DNA from: Branchinecta lynchi
Taxonomy: Eukaryota; Arthropoda; Branchiopoda; Anostraca; Branchinectidae
Assembly (NCBI GenBank): GCA_023053575.1
Contig: JAKZAP010000013.1
Coordinates: forward strand, 22,809,070 to 22,873,069
Length of the DNA stretch: 64,000 nucleotides
Direction of reading: 5' to 3'
Below are positions 32,992 through 43,287 of the stretch, piece by piece; the first letter of the stretch is position 1, and the number at the start of each line of letters is the position of its first letter. The position numbers were made by a program, and so were the translations under genes. The notes below the pieces were generated by a model, which was given only the letters and a program-made list of their open reading frames with translations, was not told the DNA's origin and did not search any database.

Positions 32992-33385
32992 GTCTGGAAC
33001 TCTTTTTCTTTCCGGTTCCAAGAGTGCATCAGTAAGGCAGATCCTCTCTGAACGTAAGAGAGCTGTCAGGCCGGAGAGGCCACGTACGCTAGAGAAAAGC
33101 AGTGCGCGCAGAGAGCCTCTGGAGAATATGGCTGCTATGGATCCTAGGCATCTGAGCTTAGCTAGACAAGGCATGCTTCTTTTTTTTTACTGTTCTTCTT
33201 AATAGGGCTTTACTGCTTTAGTTTAGATCTACTTCGGATAGTCAAGGGATGGTCACTTCTCAATTCTCTTTTTCAACAGTCCTATTTCAATAAAACATAT
33301 TTTGCAAGATAATTGAGAAACAAAAAGCAAGAATTGAGAACTGACATAAAAAACACAACTATTAACTGCATCTTTTGCCTTTTCT

Positions 33386-33640
33386 CCATAGGTTGGTTAA
33401 CCCAGCTTAACCTACCTATTTGCCACTGTTGACAGTTTTTTGGTCTTGCCGGCCGGTTCGACTGAGCTCTAAAAAGCGGCTTATAAGAAAAAATGGCATC
33501 TTCCCATCACCGCCGCAAATCTCTCCAATGAGAATTTTGAATTTAGCGCCATGCCAAGAGTGTAAGTTGGTTGGACGGAGCTCCCGCATAAGTCAACAGG
33601 TCAGTTAACAGTTAACTGGCTGACAAAGGGAGCAAAAAAA
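33386..33640 (+). mobile_element. MITE family C copy 1
   Basis: It is colinear with 55808-56045: 'ataggttggttaaccca', 'gactgagctctaaaaa', 'cggcttataagaaaa', 'ctctccaatgagaattttga' and 'caggtcagttaac'. The ends carry 'ggt[ct][ga]gttaac' inverted motifs. The flanking duplication copy 1 (near 32170) lacks it. Confidence 0.75.
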
Positions 33641-34261
33641 AAATTATAAGACCTGGGTCGGTTAAGCAAAGGAAGAAAACGACTTATAGTCGACTATATT
33701 GTAGGTCGTTTTAGTGGATGACAGCAAAAAATACAACTAGGCTAGTGTGTCTATTGTTTCTGCTTGATTCCAGATTTGATAGCTGCACAAGACTGGAAAT
33801 ATGAACAAAACACACCTGCAGTTCATATCTTCTCCTGCCGACAATCGGCCATTTCCTTCCATTTTATCTCAGATAAGATGCTAGGCACAATAGGGAAGAA
33901 TAATCACAAAACAATTGTCAATTTCACTGGCAACAAACCAAACACCACAAAACTTTATCTTCTGTTTCTTCTGTGACGTTCGTTTGTGCTATTTAAACGC
34001 GTAAGCACTTTGCCACAAGATGGTATTAGGAAAGGTTGATTTTGCTTAAGGACATTTGCGTGTCCAATTAGTACGATCCAATAAGTAAGTAAGCAATTTC
34101 TGTATAACCGATATTAATTAAAAAAAGAAATCAGAAATTATTTGTCCTATTAGCCGACTGGCTGGTTACTTTTAACGACTGTTTTTCGACTTTTTTCAAG
34201 AATTGAAACGACAGTTTGATCGAAAGATCGACTGACTGATAGATCGAACAAAAACATTTTG

Positions 34262-34607
34262 GTTACTAGCCAAAATGTTTGGGGGGGGGGGACGAGACAT
34301 TTACTGACCGGCTGGTAATTTCTACCGACTTTTTCTGCAGAAAAAACGACTGTTTTCAACAATAAAAATCACATTTTGGAAAAAAATCTACTGATTTCCC
34401 GAAAAATCCACTGATTTTCAGAAAAACCGACTATTTTGACGAAAAATCGACCAATTTTCAGCAAAACCGACTGTTTCCATGAAAAAAAAATCAAATGTTT
34501 TGACGAAAAATCGCGGCGCTTCGCGCCAACTCGGTATTTTCTACCAACTGGCAGATGGCTTTTGGGGGGGGGCGTCCCCCCCTCCCCCCCCCAGTCGTGA
34601 CGCCTCT
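34262..34607 (-). mobile_element. Poly-C MITE family A, minus copy
   Basis: The right end 'cccagtcgtgacgcctctg' (ending 34607) is the reverse of the family's start. The left end 'ggttactagccaaaatg' lacks the last bases of the terminal repeat. An extra partial family A segment (34146-34260) abuts it on the left. Confidence 0.75.
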
Positions 34608-34783
34608 GATGACGTGTTGCAATAATCAGGACCGCCATTACATCTTCTCTCATTGCCCACGAAGCTGATTTTTTTGTTCAACCTCGCCCTGGAGTAAAAT
34701 TCTTGTCATCAGATTATTTTATGTTAAAATAGCCTGCCTCTTATTTGACGGTGCAAAACGGATAAATCAGCTACATTTTGTCA
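34608..34783. other. Retroelement remnant downstream of hammerhead motif
   Basis: On the minus strand, 'gtagctgatttatccgtttt' near 34755-34775 matches 'atagctgacgtatccgttgt' after the plus-strand hammerhead motif at 15295. No ORF is seen. Confidence 0.45.
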
Positions 34784-34827
34784 GAGCTACATTTCGGCCC
34801 TTCTTGGCAAAAGTCCTCTTCAGGCTC
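34784..34827 (-). ncRNA. Type I hammerhead-ribozyme-like motif, second copy
   Basis: On the minus strand: GAGC (34827-34824), CTGAAGA (34823-34817), stem II 'ggacttttgcc' / 'aagaagggcc', GAAA (34795-34792), TGTA (34791-34788), GCTC (34787-34784). It is also 44 nt. Compared with the motif at 15242, stem I is GAGC/GCTC instead of CAGC/GCTG, a compensatory pair change, while the core is CTGANGA and GAAA in both. Confidence 0.65.
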
Positions 34828-35038
34828 ATGCCGCTCAAGCTGGACCATGAACTTTTCAAACAATTAAAGATTCTTCCTGAAATATCTGATTTTGTGAACT
34901 TCTGCTCTGAAAATCTTAACACTATATCTCATACCTGCTTTTACGAAATGCCTTGTTTTAGCTGTTTCCGGGCGAACTTCTTTTCCGGCAGAAACATAAA
35001 ACTCAGGTATGGGTTCCGTAAGAATTTTGCGACGACCC

Positions 35039-35874
35039 TTCAAAGGACTCCGTGCTTATTCTACCTTTTATCATCCATAGCTCCCTATCCCTAACCCTCC
35101 CCGCCTTTCGATATTCTTTCGTTTTTTACCTACGACTTTTTAGTGCTTTTGCAGGTAAGTTACGCCAATCACGTAACGCAAACATTGCCGGAAGCGTCAA
35201 GGTCCGATGACAACCCTTCCACCCATAAGGACATGAGAAGCTTCAAAGTGTTTTTTTTTTTTATAGACATGGTAAACCATCAGTTCTATCTTCTGTTCTG
35301 AACTTCTTTTGTTTTAAATGATTTTCCCACTTTTTAACAACGGCGGGCTCAGTTTTCAAATATGTTGCGTCTAGCCGCTGCGTCGGACCGCAGGAAGGCT
35401 GGATACGGTCGGTAAGACAAGAAAATCGGTAGTTTCACGTGGAAAGTACTGGTGTTTTCGAAAAACAATATTTCTGAGCCATTTCATCATGACATGATCG
35501 TTTCTAGTAATGTCTAGTTGGTTGGGAGGAACGGTTGGTTGGAAGGAACGGTTGGTTGTGGGTGGTAGGGAGGAATTGGTGGATGAGTGGTCGGGGTGGT
35601 AGGGAGGAGTAGGGTTTGTTGGGAGGTATATGTTTATTTTGGAGGTGATAATGTGAAGGAGTTAGGTCTGTTATTCGTGGTTTGTTCTTTTTTTCTTTTT
35701 TTTTCTTATTAGTTATTGATTATGTTGTTTGTTGGTGTGTTTAGAAAATGATTAACCTTTACTACTGCAAGCCAGCAAAACGTAGGTTTTCCATTACTGC
35801 AGTAGATGTAAATAGTAATGAGTTAAATTGCGTTTATTAATAAAATAAGTATAAGTAAAGAGTTGTGCTTTAAT
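35039..35874 (+). mobile_element. CTTAAAG-ended MITE family F, interrupted by a LINE
   Basis: It runs from 'cttcaaaggactccgtgctt' to 'agagttgtgctttaat', colinear with 41682-42443. A truncated LINE (about 35512-35858) splits 'tctagtaa | gagttgtgctttaa'. Confidence 0.75.
35512..35858 (+). mobile_element. Truncated copy of the 18.3-kb LINE family (3' UTR only)
   Basis: From 'ttggttgggaggaacggttg' it is colinear with 22003-22345, including the G-rich block, 'gttgtttgttggtgtgttta' and the 3' stem-loop, ending 'aataaaataagtata'. A short duplication ('agtaa') appears to flank it. Typical 5' truncation. Confidence 0.9.
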
Positions 35875-36021
35875 CAAAGCCTAGCAGCTCTAAAACTTTG
35901 CAAAATGAATGCAGAACAAAACAGCTGTTGACTTCGAGAGGCAAACCAATAACCTCTTCATCTGCAGTCCGGCGCTCTGACGGTTCAGCTAACCTTCTCT
36001 GAGCCCTCTCTCAACTTTTAA

Positions 36022-36525
36022 CTTAAAGCACAACTCTTCCTAGAAATGATCTTATGCCTATGAAAGGGATCAGAATTTTTTTTTCCCAAACATACCATTA
36101 CTTTCCACCTGGAATTAGCGATTCTCTTGTTAGCGCGTGTAGAGACTATCCAGCCTTCCTGCTCTCCGACGCGGCGGGTGGGAGCAAAACGTTTGAAAAC
36201 TGAACGCGCCGTGGTTTAAAAGTCGGGAAACTAAGCAAAACAAAGAAGTCCAAAACAGAAGATAGATCTAATGGTCTACCTTGTCTTTCAAAATGAAAAA
36301 CAAAAATTTCCAGGTTCCTATACCCTAATGTGTGAAAGAGTTGTCAGAGGACTTGGAGATTCCGGCGGAGTTTGCTCTGCGTGACGGGCAAAACTCGGCA
36401 CGGCCAAAAAAGCGCTAAAACTCTTCGGCACAAAACGAAACAGCGGCGAAAAGTGGGGATTTTAGAAACTTATAATTCCATAAGGGCGCTAGATATACGA
36501 TAAAAGGCAGAATAAGTCCTTTAAG
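36022..36525 (-). mobile_element. CTTAAAG-ended MITE family F, minus copy
   Basis: It starts 'cttaaagcacaactcttc' and ends 'aataagtcctttaag'. The internal words 'gcgccgtggtttaaa', 'gttgtcagaggacttggaga' and 'ggcacggccaaaaaagc' are reversed relative to 41682-42443. Confidence 0.8.
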
Positions 36526-36648
36526 TTTTTTAGTCTACCAAATTTTCTGGTTTTGGCAAATTTTCGTGGAATCAGTTGTCTGACATGAAAATGAAGTTCC
36601 CAAATGGATTATTCAGGTGTTATTACCCCAACGCGAGCCTCTAATGGA

Positions 36649-37034
36649 CTTAAAGGGCCTGTCCTACCTATAATACTAACGAAACCTACTGCCATAATCA
36701 CTACATATATTTCTAAACCCGGAGACCCCAATTTCATACGGTGCATTCTAACCCCATTAACAAAACCACGCTGATTTTCTCACATGCCGTGTTTTGCTAC
36801 CTTCATGCAATGCGTATCACGCTGTCCGCGGCTGTCTGCGAGAAGGTTTTCCATCAGCAAAACTTGTTATGTAAATTGTTTACCTGTTTTCGCTATAAGT
36901 CAACGCGTCTCAAAACACGCTTAAAACAGCCAACACCGTAGGTTATTTTGTGAAACCACAGCCTAGTTTTAAAGTATTCAAATATTTTAAGATACTGTAA
37001 GTTGAACAGTAAATAGTGCGAGGGGTCCTTTAAG
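36649..37034 (+). mobile_element. CTTAAAGG-ended MITE family D
   Basis: From 'cttaaagggcctgtcctacc' to 'gcgaggggtcctttaag', 386 bp, colinear with 7912-8294. Flanks 'aatgga' and 'aatgaa' may be a degraded target duplication. Confidence 0.8.
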
Positions 37035-37128
37035 AATGAATTTACATTTTTACGGTTTTTCTGATTTTGGCCAAACTCCGGGTGAACTTTTGTCCGGCGA
37101 CAAATTAGTTTCAAATCTGCATTCAGTA

Positions 37129-37286
37129 CACTGTAAAAAGTTTTTCTGTATAAAGATTAAACTTAACTGCAGTATTTGCTACTCGGATTATTCTTATCTC
37201 TAAGCAGGTAATTAATACCAAATAGAGATAAGATGAATCTGGGTAGAAACTACTGCAGTCTTTATATGGAGAAACTTTTTACAGTG
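37129..37286. mobile_element. TA-flanked palindromic MITE, family G, copy 1
   Basis: The terminal repeats 'cactgtaaaaagtttttct' and 'agaaactttttacagtg' have flanking TA on both sides (37127-37128, 37287-37288). The 158 bp can fold along its whole length ('ctgcagtatttgctact' arms). A Tc1/mariner-type target is inferred. Confidence 0.85.
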
Positions 37287-37340
37287 TATATCTCCTCACC
37301 TGCCATTTCCGGTTTCAGTCTGATTCCGGGCAAACTGCTT

Positions 37341-37480
37341 GAATGAATTTATTACGTGATTTAGCCTTATGGCACAACTAACAAAGAAACGAAACTAAAC
37401 ATCTAAAATAAAATACAAATCATATAATTTTGTACAAACAACAAATCAAAATAGAAAAAAAAAATCAAACACAAAATGTT
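37341..37480 (-). mobile_element. Short retroposed 3' tail
   Basis: It starts on the plus strand as 'gaatgaatttattacgtgat' and ends in A-rich 'atcaaacacaaaatgtt'. It splits a GGGATCCC core unit ('gggcaaactgctt' | 'gtccgacaag'). About 140 bp. Confidence 0.6.
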
Positions 37481-38050
37481 GTCCGACAAGAAAATTAATT
37501 GCAGAAAGGAATTCAGCATGTCTCCTTAGCCTGCATCGGACCTCTGATCAACTTTAAACAAAACTGTTACTTTTAATAAATTATTCGGTTTTGACCGGAT
37601 TCCAGGCGAACTATATGTCAGGCGAGAAAATATTTTTCACATACGGATTCAGCATGTCTCCTTGCCCATACTTCGAGCTAGGTGATTAACCTGAAGTAAA
37701 ACATTTACTTTTAAATTTTTTCCCAGTTCTGGCCGGATTCTGGGCGAACTAATTGTCCGGCACGAAAACTACTCTTATATTCGTATTCAGCATGTCTGCT
37801 TGCCCTTGAGTATACTATCTCATTAGCTTTGTGTTCCCACTTCAATTTGAACCCTCGACCAAAAATATAAATATAGGGCTACGGAGCCGTGTACGAACTC
37901 GAACTGTCCTATGACCCAAAGAATCCTCACACCAAGTTAGAACCAAATATCTCAACTTGTATCGAGAGTTATCGTGCTTACAGACGGACGGACGGACAAC
38001 TTTTACGAAATCATAGGTATCCTGTCACTTGCGTTTTGGGAGCCCAAGAA

Positions 38051-38526
38051 GGGTTTAGCAGCTACTTTAACTTCATATTTTCGGTATTTTGAATTACTGC
38101 CCTAACTTGCCAATTTAATATGAAAATCGAAAAAGTGTAAATACAATTTCAGTCCCTAAGATAGCCTAACGAATTGCTAGGAGATTTGTCGGTTGCAGCG
38201 TTTTCTCTCCCACGGTCTTGTCCGTTTGTTTGAAGTGAAAATACTTCTTGTAATCAAAGTTATATCCCTTCATTCTTCTATTTTTTTTGCTTACTACTCT
38301 ATTAAGTTGAAAAGCAAGACAATAAAATTAGTCAAGACCAGTTTGGAAAACGAAAGCCCGGTAGCCGATAGACCAGGCGACGACTTTCTTGCAAATGCGT
38401 AAACGCGGACAAACTCCGGAGAAGATAAAAGATGACTATTTGTACATCACCATTTTTTTTTTACTTTTTTCACTGATTTATAAAAGGTTGGAAGCGTGGT
38501 GTGTTAAGTTGTGGTTTTGTGGAGGT
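38051..38526. other. No gene recognised
   Basis: AT-rich, with a T-run at 38453-38461. No structure identified. Confidence 0.4.
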
Positions 38527-38990
38527 TGAATGAATGAATGAAAGAATGAATTTATTCCCAATAAAGCCCAAGGGCCATGTGGGAAACATAACACAATAAC
38601 AAAAAACAAAATATCATACACTCCGAAAACAAACCAAAAATCAAATTCTATAAAAATAGTTCACGGTGGGTTATAGCTAGCTCCAGGAATCTACCTAGCC
38701 TTCGTAGCTCACCAAAACACTTACTTCCCATACTTGAAACCAAATCCCTTTCCTCCCGAGCCTCCCGACCAAACACTTCCTTTCTTAATTCTTTTAGCTC
38801 CTCGCAATAACATATCAAATGTACCGCATCCTCTCTTTCAATACCACACATTGGACAAAAATTAGGAACAGTACCTTTCCTATCTCTACCAATATAATTT
38901 ATCCGCGTCCCCACCGAAAGAGCATCCGCCCCAAGACTTACCATCCACCTCAATTCTGCCCCCCCCCCTCCAATTTATAGTTTTGTTTTC
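38527..38990 (-). pseudogene. LINE ORF2 C-terminus with (TTCA)n tail
   Basis: The minus frame 38953-38648 includes 'LGADALSVGTRINYIGRD' and the zinc motif 'CPMCGIEREDAVHLICYC' (C-x2-C ... H-x4-C), typical of the C-terminal knuckle of many LINE ORF2 proteins, then a stop near 38648 and a UTR. The tail is a short (ttca)n run, seen as 'gaatgaatgaaagaatgaat' at 38528. 5'-truncated at a poly-C run near 38960. Confidence 0.8.
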
Positions 38991-39141
38991 ATATGTTTGG
39001 TTAAATCAATTTTGTACATTTTTAATTATGTTGTGTCTTTTGTTTTTCTTTTTTCTTTCAAAGGAACTTGGCTAATTGGATACTTTGTCTGAGAAAATTA
39101 GTTAAAGTGAGGTTCTGCAAAATATTTGTTTTAAGTACATG

Positions 39142-39243
39142 CGGAAAATAGAAGGAACAACGGAAAATAGAAGGAACAACCGTGACCAATAAACCATAAT
39201 CAATTTTTCTTTTTTCAATTGATTATGGTTTTTTGGTCACGGT
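39142..39243. repeat. 19-bp tandem pair followed by a long hairpin
   Basis: 'cggaaaatagaaggaacaa' occurs twice (39142-39160, 39161-39179). Overlapping its end, a 27-nt inverted repeat (39179-39205 and 39217-39243) with one mismatch has an 11-nt pyrimidine loop. Confidence 0.9.
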
Positions 39244-39396
39244 ACAAGTCCCTTGTGTAAAAGTGCCACTTATGTATTAATTTCCGTGACATGGGGATGT
39301 GAACTGGTTAGATGAATTTGCCTTCGGGCGGGATCACTGTTCCTATGGCCGGCTTCTACCAGACTATCGTAGTGGTTTGCGAACTCTGTTGACAAG

Positions 39397-39476
39397 CCCC
39401 TCGGTAGCTCAGTTGGCAGAGCGACTGCCTTGTAGGCAGAGGGTCCTGGGTTCAAATCCCGACTGAGGAGCATTTT
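39397..39476 (+). tRNA. tRNA-Thr(UGU)-like sequence or tRNA-derived SINE head
   Basis: The A box 'tagctcagttgg' (39405-39416) and B box 'ggttcaaatcc' (39449-39459) are intact. The D stem GCTC/GAGC pairs fully. The anticodon loop CTTGTAG gives UGU (39431-39433). Acceptor and other stems carry mismatches (pairs 1-72, 27-43, 49-65), and a T-run follows at 39472-39476. Intact Pol III boxes with imperfect stems fit either a tRNA pseudogene or the head of a tRNA-derived SINE. The antisense peptide 'AVALPTELPRGL' is the usual artefact of such heads. Confidence 0.6.
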
Positions 39477-39479
39477 TGT

Positions 39480-40506
39480 CATCAGTTCACTACTTATAAA
39501 ATGTTACATACACTTAATTAAAAGGCAATTTCATATATTCAATTTTTTTTTGAAACTAGAAGAGCATTATTTCATTTCTTACAGAGAGAGAAAAGTAAAA
39601 TAAACACGGGTTTATTTTTAGAAGTTAGTTGACGTGAACAGTTGAATCCGGGTAAAAATAGATCATAATTAACATCATCGAGGGAAGGAGAAGTAGCTCC
39701 AAAAAGAACGAACTGTGGTTTCCGAATTCTGTTTTAAAATACAATACGTTTTAAATTAAGTCATGTTTTAAAAATATGAAACGTTTTAAATTAAGTTTTT
39801 CATTCAATCTTCATGAAACCATAACCAGAACTGGTGGACTCTGACTCTGACTCGTCTTGGACTCTTCTTTACGGAGCTGTCCGTCCGCTAGAGCTGAGAT
39901 TTCGTTGAAGACCCCCCCCCCCCCCCCCCCCCGAAAGACACCACTGCATGCGAGATAAACTGTTCTTTATAGATGTTGCTTGCTTCAGTCGTGTCGAGAG
40001 TTTTGTCCTGCCTTCTAACTTCTAAAGTAGGTCCACTCCAGAACAAATTTGTACGGGCTTTTTTCAAGGTGCTTCTCGCATGGTCACTCTTGGTAAAAAG
40101 TTAAATTTGTAAAGACTACTCGACTTCTCGCAAAATACGCCTGAAACTGTGTCTGAAGTGAACACAAATAGAGCTCCTGAATACATTTATTGATGAAGCG
40201 AAGAAGTTCGTCGACACCGCCCTCGATTTGCATCAAATTAACTAATAAGGTAACAGATATAACAAGCTCTTTTTTTTTCCAACTGAAACTGGCGAGAAGA
40301 CGAATTCGGAATATTCTATCAAGTAACGTGAAAGCCGCTGCAGCACAACTCTGTTTAAAATAAATTAAAAGGTTACTTACAACAATATTGAAAACGACTC
40401 AAAATTCTTCTCTCGGCAACTCTTTCTTTATCCTTCGCAAGGTTTCTGTATTTTCTTGTCTCTTTCCTTATCGTCTACTCGGAGTTATTTGTAGAACAGA
40501 AAGAAA
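39480..40506. other. No firm gene
   Basis: A poly-C run lies at 39910-39931. A possible minus exon at about 40382-40475 was examined and not accepted. Confidence 0.4.
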
Positions 40507-40508
40507 TA

Positions 40509-41634
40509 GGGGAGCTCGGGGTTGACCTGGACACTAATTTTCCTTCTTCGCTAGGATGCCAGTTTTTGGCGGATTTATACCCTTTTTGTTGTCAAACCTG
40601 TAGAATGTCTGAGAGAACGGCTGGCAATATTATATATAGGTAAGATTTGTTCCACACTAGATTTTTAATTAAACATTTTTTTTACTGTTTTTCAATTTGT
40701 CCAAACCGACCCGCGCCCATTAGGTTGATTCGCACAGGTCTCGGGTTGATTCGGACATTATTTTCAGTGTATATTTTTTACTTTGTATATGTCAAACATG
40801 AAGCCGAATTTGCCTTAAAATGAAAATTCTTTATTTGACCTTTCAATACCCCCAGCAATTCAATTCCAGGGGTTCATAACTTCAAACTTATGTTCGATCT
40901 TGTAGAAAGATGAGTTTAGTCCCACTCCTGTGCAGTAAGGTGTTTTTTGTTCCTTTTCTTGATCGACTTTGCCACAAAAGAAACACTTTCGGTTAGATCT
41001 TTTTCCAAACTGAACTTCTAAGGACGAATTCGTCTTTTTCTTGCCCCCCCTTGAAAATGCCGTAATCAAAGCTAGTTTAAATTCATTAAACACAAAAATG
41101 TATAATGTTTTACTTTACTATAGCCAATTCTACTAGCTAATTTGCTTCGGTTGTGGCTGTCTCCTTTTAGTGTTATTTTTTCTGTTTTGATAACTAACAA
41201 GAACACGATAACGATTCTGATAATATTTTATTGTATTTTTCCAAGTTTTTCCAACTCAGTTTCGTTTTTCTCTAGGGTATCAGTAACCAAAAATTGTCCG
41301 AACCAACCCACCCTGACCGAAATAACAAAATGGAGTACTACAAAGAAACCAAGTGATCCATCTCGGAAACACTAAGCAGGCTGTAAACTCCGATCAATAA
41401 GCTGTACATTACCATTTAATTGCCTTTTAGTTACCAGTAAACTTCAGGGTACAGCTTTCTAACCTACCATGCGCTAAAAAGTTTTACCTCAAGAAAACCA
41501 ATAAACCAGAAAAGCCAGGACCATGAAACTCTGGAACAAAATTTGATCAGTAGAGTGTTGTTATTTTTTTTTAGATTTTAGCGACAACGTCAAAAATTTG
41601 TTTCGCGGGTGTCCGATCCTACCCCGAGCTCCCC
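40509..41634. mobile_element. TA-flanked DNA transposon, degenerate
   Basis: The terminal inverted repeats are 'ggggagctcggggttgacct' (40509) and, at 41609-41634, 'gtgtccgatcctaccccgag' plus 'ctcccc', flanked by TA on both sides. Subterminal copies of 'ggttgattcggaca' occur on both sides. A minus ORF (41093-40860) carries a Cys-rich tail, 'KCFFCGKVDQEKEQKTPYC', resembling the C-terminal cysteine module of piggyBac or pogo-type transposases. The catalytic part is gone, so the superfamily is left open. Confidence 0.7.
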
Positions 41635-41681
41635 TACTGTCACTCATTACGGACAGCTAGTTAAATCTGTGTGTTCCTCTT

Positions 41682-42443
41682 CTTAAAGGATCTCTCTTGC
41701 TTATTCTGCCTTTCATAATATACCTAGCTCTATTATGGAATTAAAGCTTCTGAAATCCCCACCTTTCTCCATTGTTTCGTTTTGTGCCTGCGGATTTTTA
41801 GCCCTTTTTCGGCCGTGCCAAGTTTTGCCCGTCACACAATGTCAAGTTTAACGGAATCTCCAACGCCCACTGACAATTCTTTCACAAATAAGGTATGAGA
41901 GTCTTCTGATTTTGACTTTTTTTATTTGGTTAGTTTTCGGTGTTTCTAACCACGGCGCGTCCAGTTTTCAAATGTTTTGCGCCCAGCCACCGCGTCGGAG
42001 AGCACGAAGCTGAGAGCGTGTTCCATCCTACTTACCGTAGTTACTACGCATGACGTCACGAATTCTGGCTTTTTGCCGTCAAGGCTGGAACGATTTTTCT
42101 ATTTTCCAGCAGGATCTCAAGCCAGGGGCGAATCCGACCAATCACGTTCCAGAGATGCGTAGTTACTACGCTTACCACGCTCCCGAGCATGGTAAGCGAA
42201 TAGTAACTATTAGTTACTATTCCGACAAGGTTGGAACGGTCAGCGTAGTAACTTTTCGTGAGGATGGAACGGAAATAGTAACTAATAGTAACTATTGTTA
42301 CGAGGGTGGAACACGCTCTGAGTCGACAAGGGCTAACAAGTAACTCGCTAAATTTAGGTGAAAAGTAGTGGTACTTTCGGAAAAAAAAATTCTCTCATCT
42401 GTTATAGTGAAAAGATCATTTCTAGTAAGAGTTGTGCTTTAAG
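41682..42443 (+). mobile_element. CTTAAAG-ended MITE family F with nested MITE X
   Basis: It runs from 'cttaaaggatctctcttgct' to 'agagttgtgctttaag'. It is interrupted at 'agcacgaagctga' by MITE X (42014-42318). The other family F copies lack that insertion. Confidence 0.8.
42014..42318 (+). mobile_element. Palindromic MITE family X, complete
   Basis: The terminal repeats 'gagcgtgttccatcct' and 'gagggtggaacacgctc' are flanked by a 3-bp direct repeat TGA (42011-42013, 42319-42321). Internal palindromes include 'atagtaactattagttacta' and 'gtagttactacgc'. A 3-bp duplication suggests a PIF/Harbinger-like mechanism; that is inference. Confidence 0.8.
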
Positions 42444-43287
42444 TGCGTAAATAATATTTCATCATCATCATAATCAATTAAAGAGGCTGATAGTTACAGA
42501 ATTCAGTGGGAAATCCCGAGGCGATCACTGGAGACGCTGCACGGCAGCACGAGATGTTTCCCCACCGGACTTGCCAAACAACCCCACTGCATACACATGC
42601 AAAGAGACCTCATTAAACATGTCTTGTTTAGAGAAGAATCCGCGATGCTTCCCATAATTCAGCAATTAGCGATCATCCATAGTAGTGACTGCCGAGCCAA
42701 CTTCCGCAAAACCTGCTCATCATCAGCCATTACCAGAAATAGCAAACGATCCTCGATGGTACACCAGTCAAGTTTGAGTGGCTAATAGGCCTAATCCAGC
42801 ATCACGAGAATCACCCACGCGTTCAGTACCTCCGGGTCTATGAAGCTTCAACAATAGTTAGCTTTATTTGTCGAAAACTAGAGCAATACGAACATGTAGC
42901 CAGCAGCAGTCTCCCTGCCGAAAGTAAAGGTAGTGGCGGCGTTCGTGTTTCAGTTTCATTTGGACAGCGCCTGGAAATGTTTGTCCATGATCGGGGGTTC
43001 CCCTCCTAAGGATGAGTGCAAGGAATGATTTTGAACTGAACAGATACCGAGCTGAAGACGTAACGTGAAGGATTATAATGAGACAAAAAACTAGAATACT
43101 CTGAATTGGATATTGTGTATATAGTTGTTAATCATACGACATATTGATAACTTCGTCTATAAACTTGGATAACATGTCAGTGAATATATACTACCAAGAG
43201 GTTAGTGATATTTTATTTGTTCCCACATGGTACGGAATGCGAAATTTCCTTAACGGGTGTACGACACAGTTCTTCCTTCAGTCCTTT
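42444..43287. other. No gene recognised
   Basis: Unique-looking sequence with ORFs under 65 codons, no motif and no convincing splice signals. Confidence 0.4.

Larger units (their letters stand above)
32590..33910 (+). repeat. Segmental duplication, copy 2, with two MITE insertions
   Basis: The same order as 31838-32345, expanded by a family B MITE (32678-32991) and a family C MITE (about 33386-33620 plus flank). Local sequence 33000-33130 is unique to this copy. Confidence 0.8.
37035..38047 (-). mobile_element. GGGATCCC element, minus copy with two insertions
   Basis: The right end is 'cgttttgggagccc' (near 38047), then 'acagacggacggacggacaa'. Core units ('ggccggattctgggcgaact') run left to the MITE D boundary. 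It is interrupted by a palindromic MITE (37129-37286) and a short retro-tail (37341-37480). Confidence 0.8.

Noticed and set aside
40382..40475. Possible upstream CCCH exon on the minus strand ending in Cys codons
   Set aside because: One donor choice (after 'tgttgtaa') would fit the phase and the missing Cys, but the better donor 'gtaagt' lies three bases earlier and breaks the phase. Needs transcript data.
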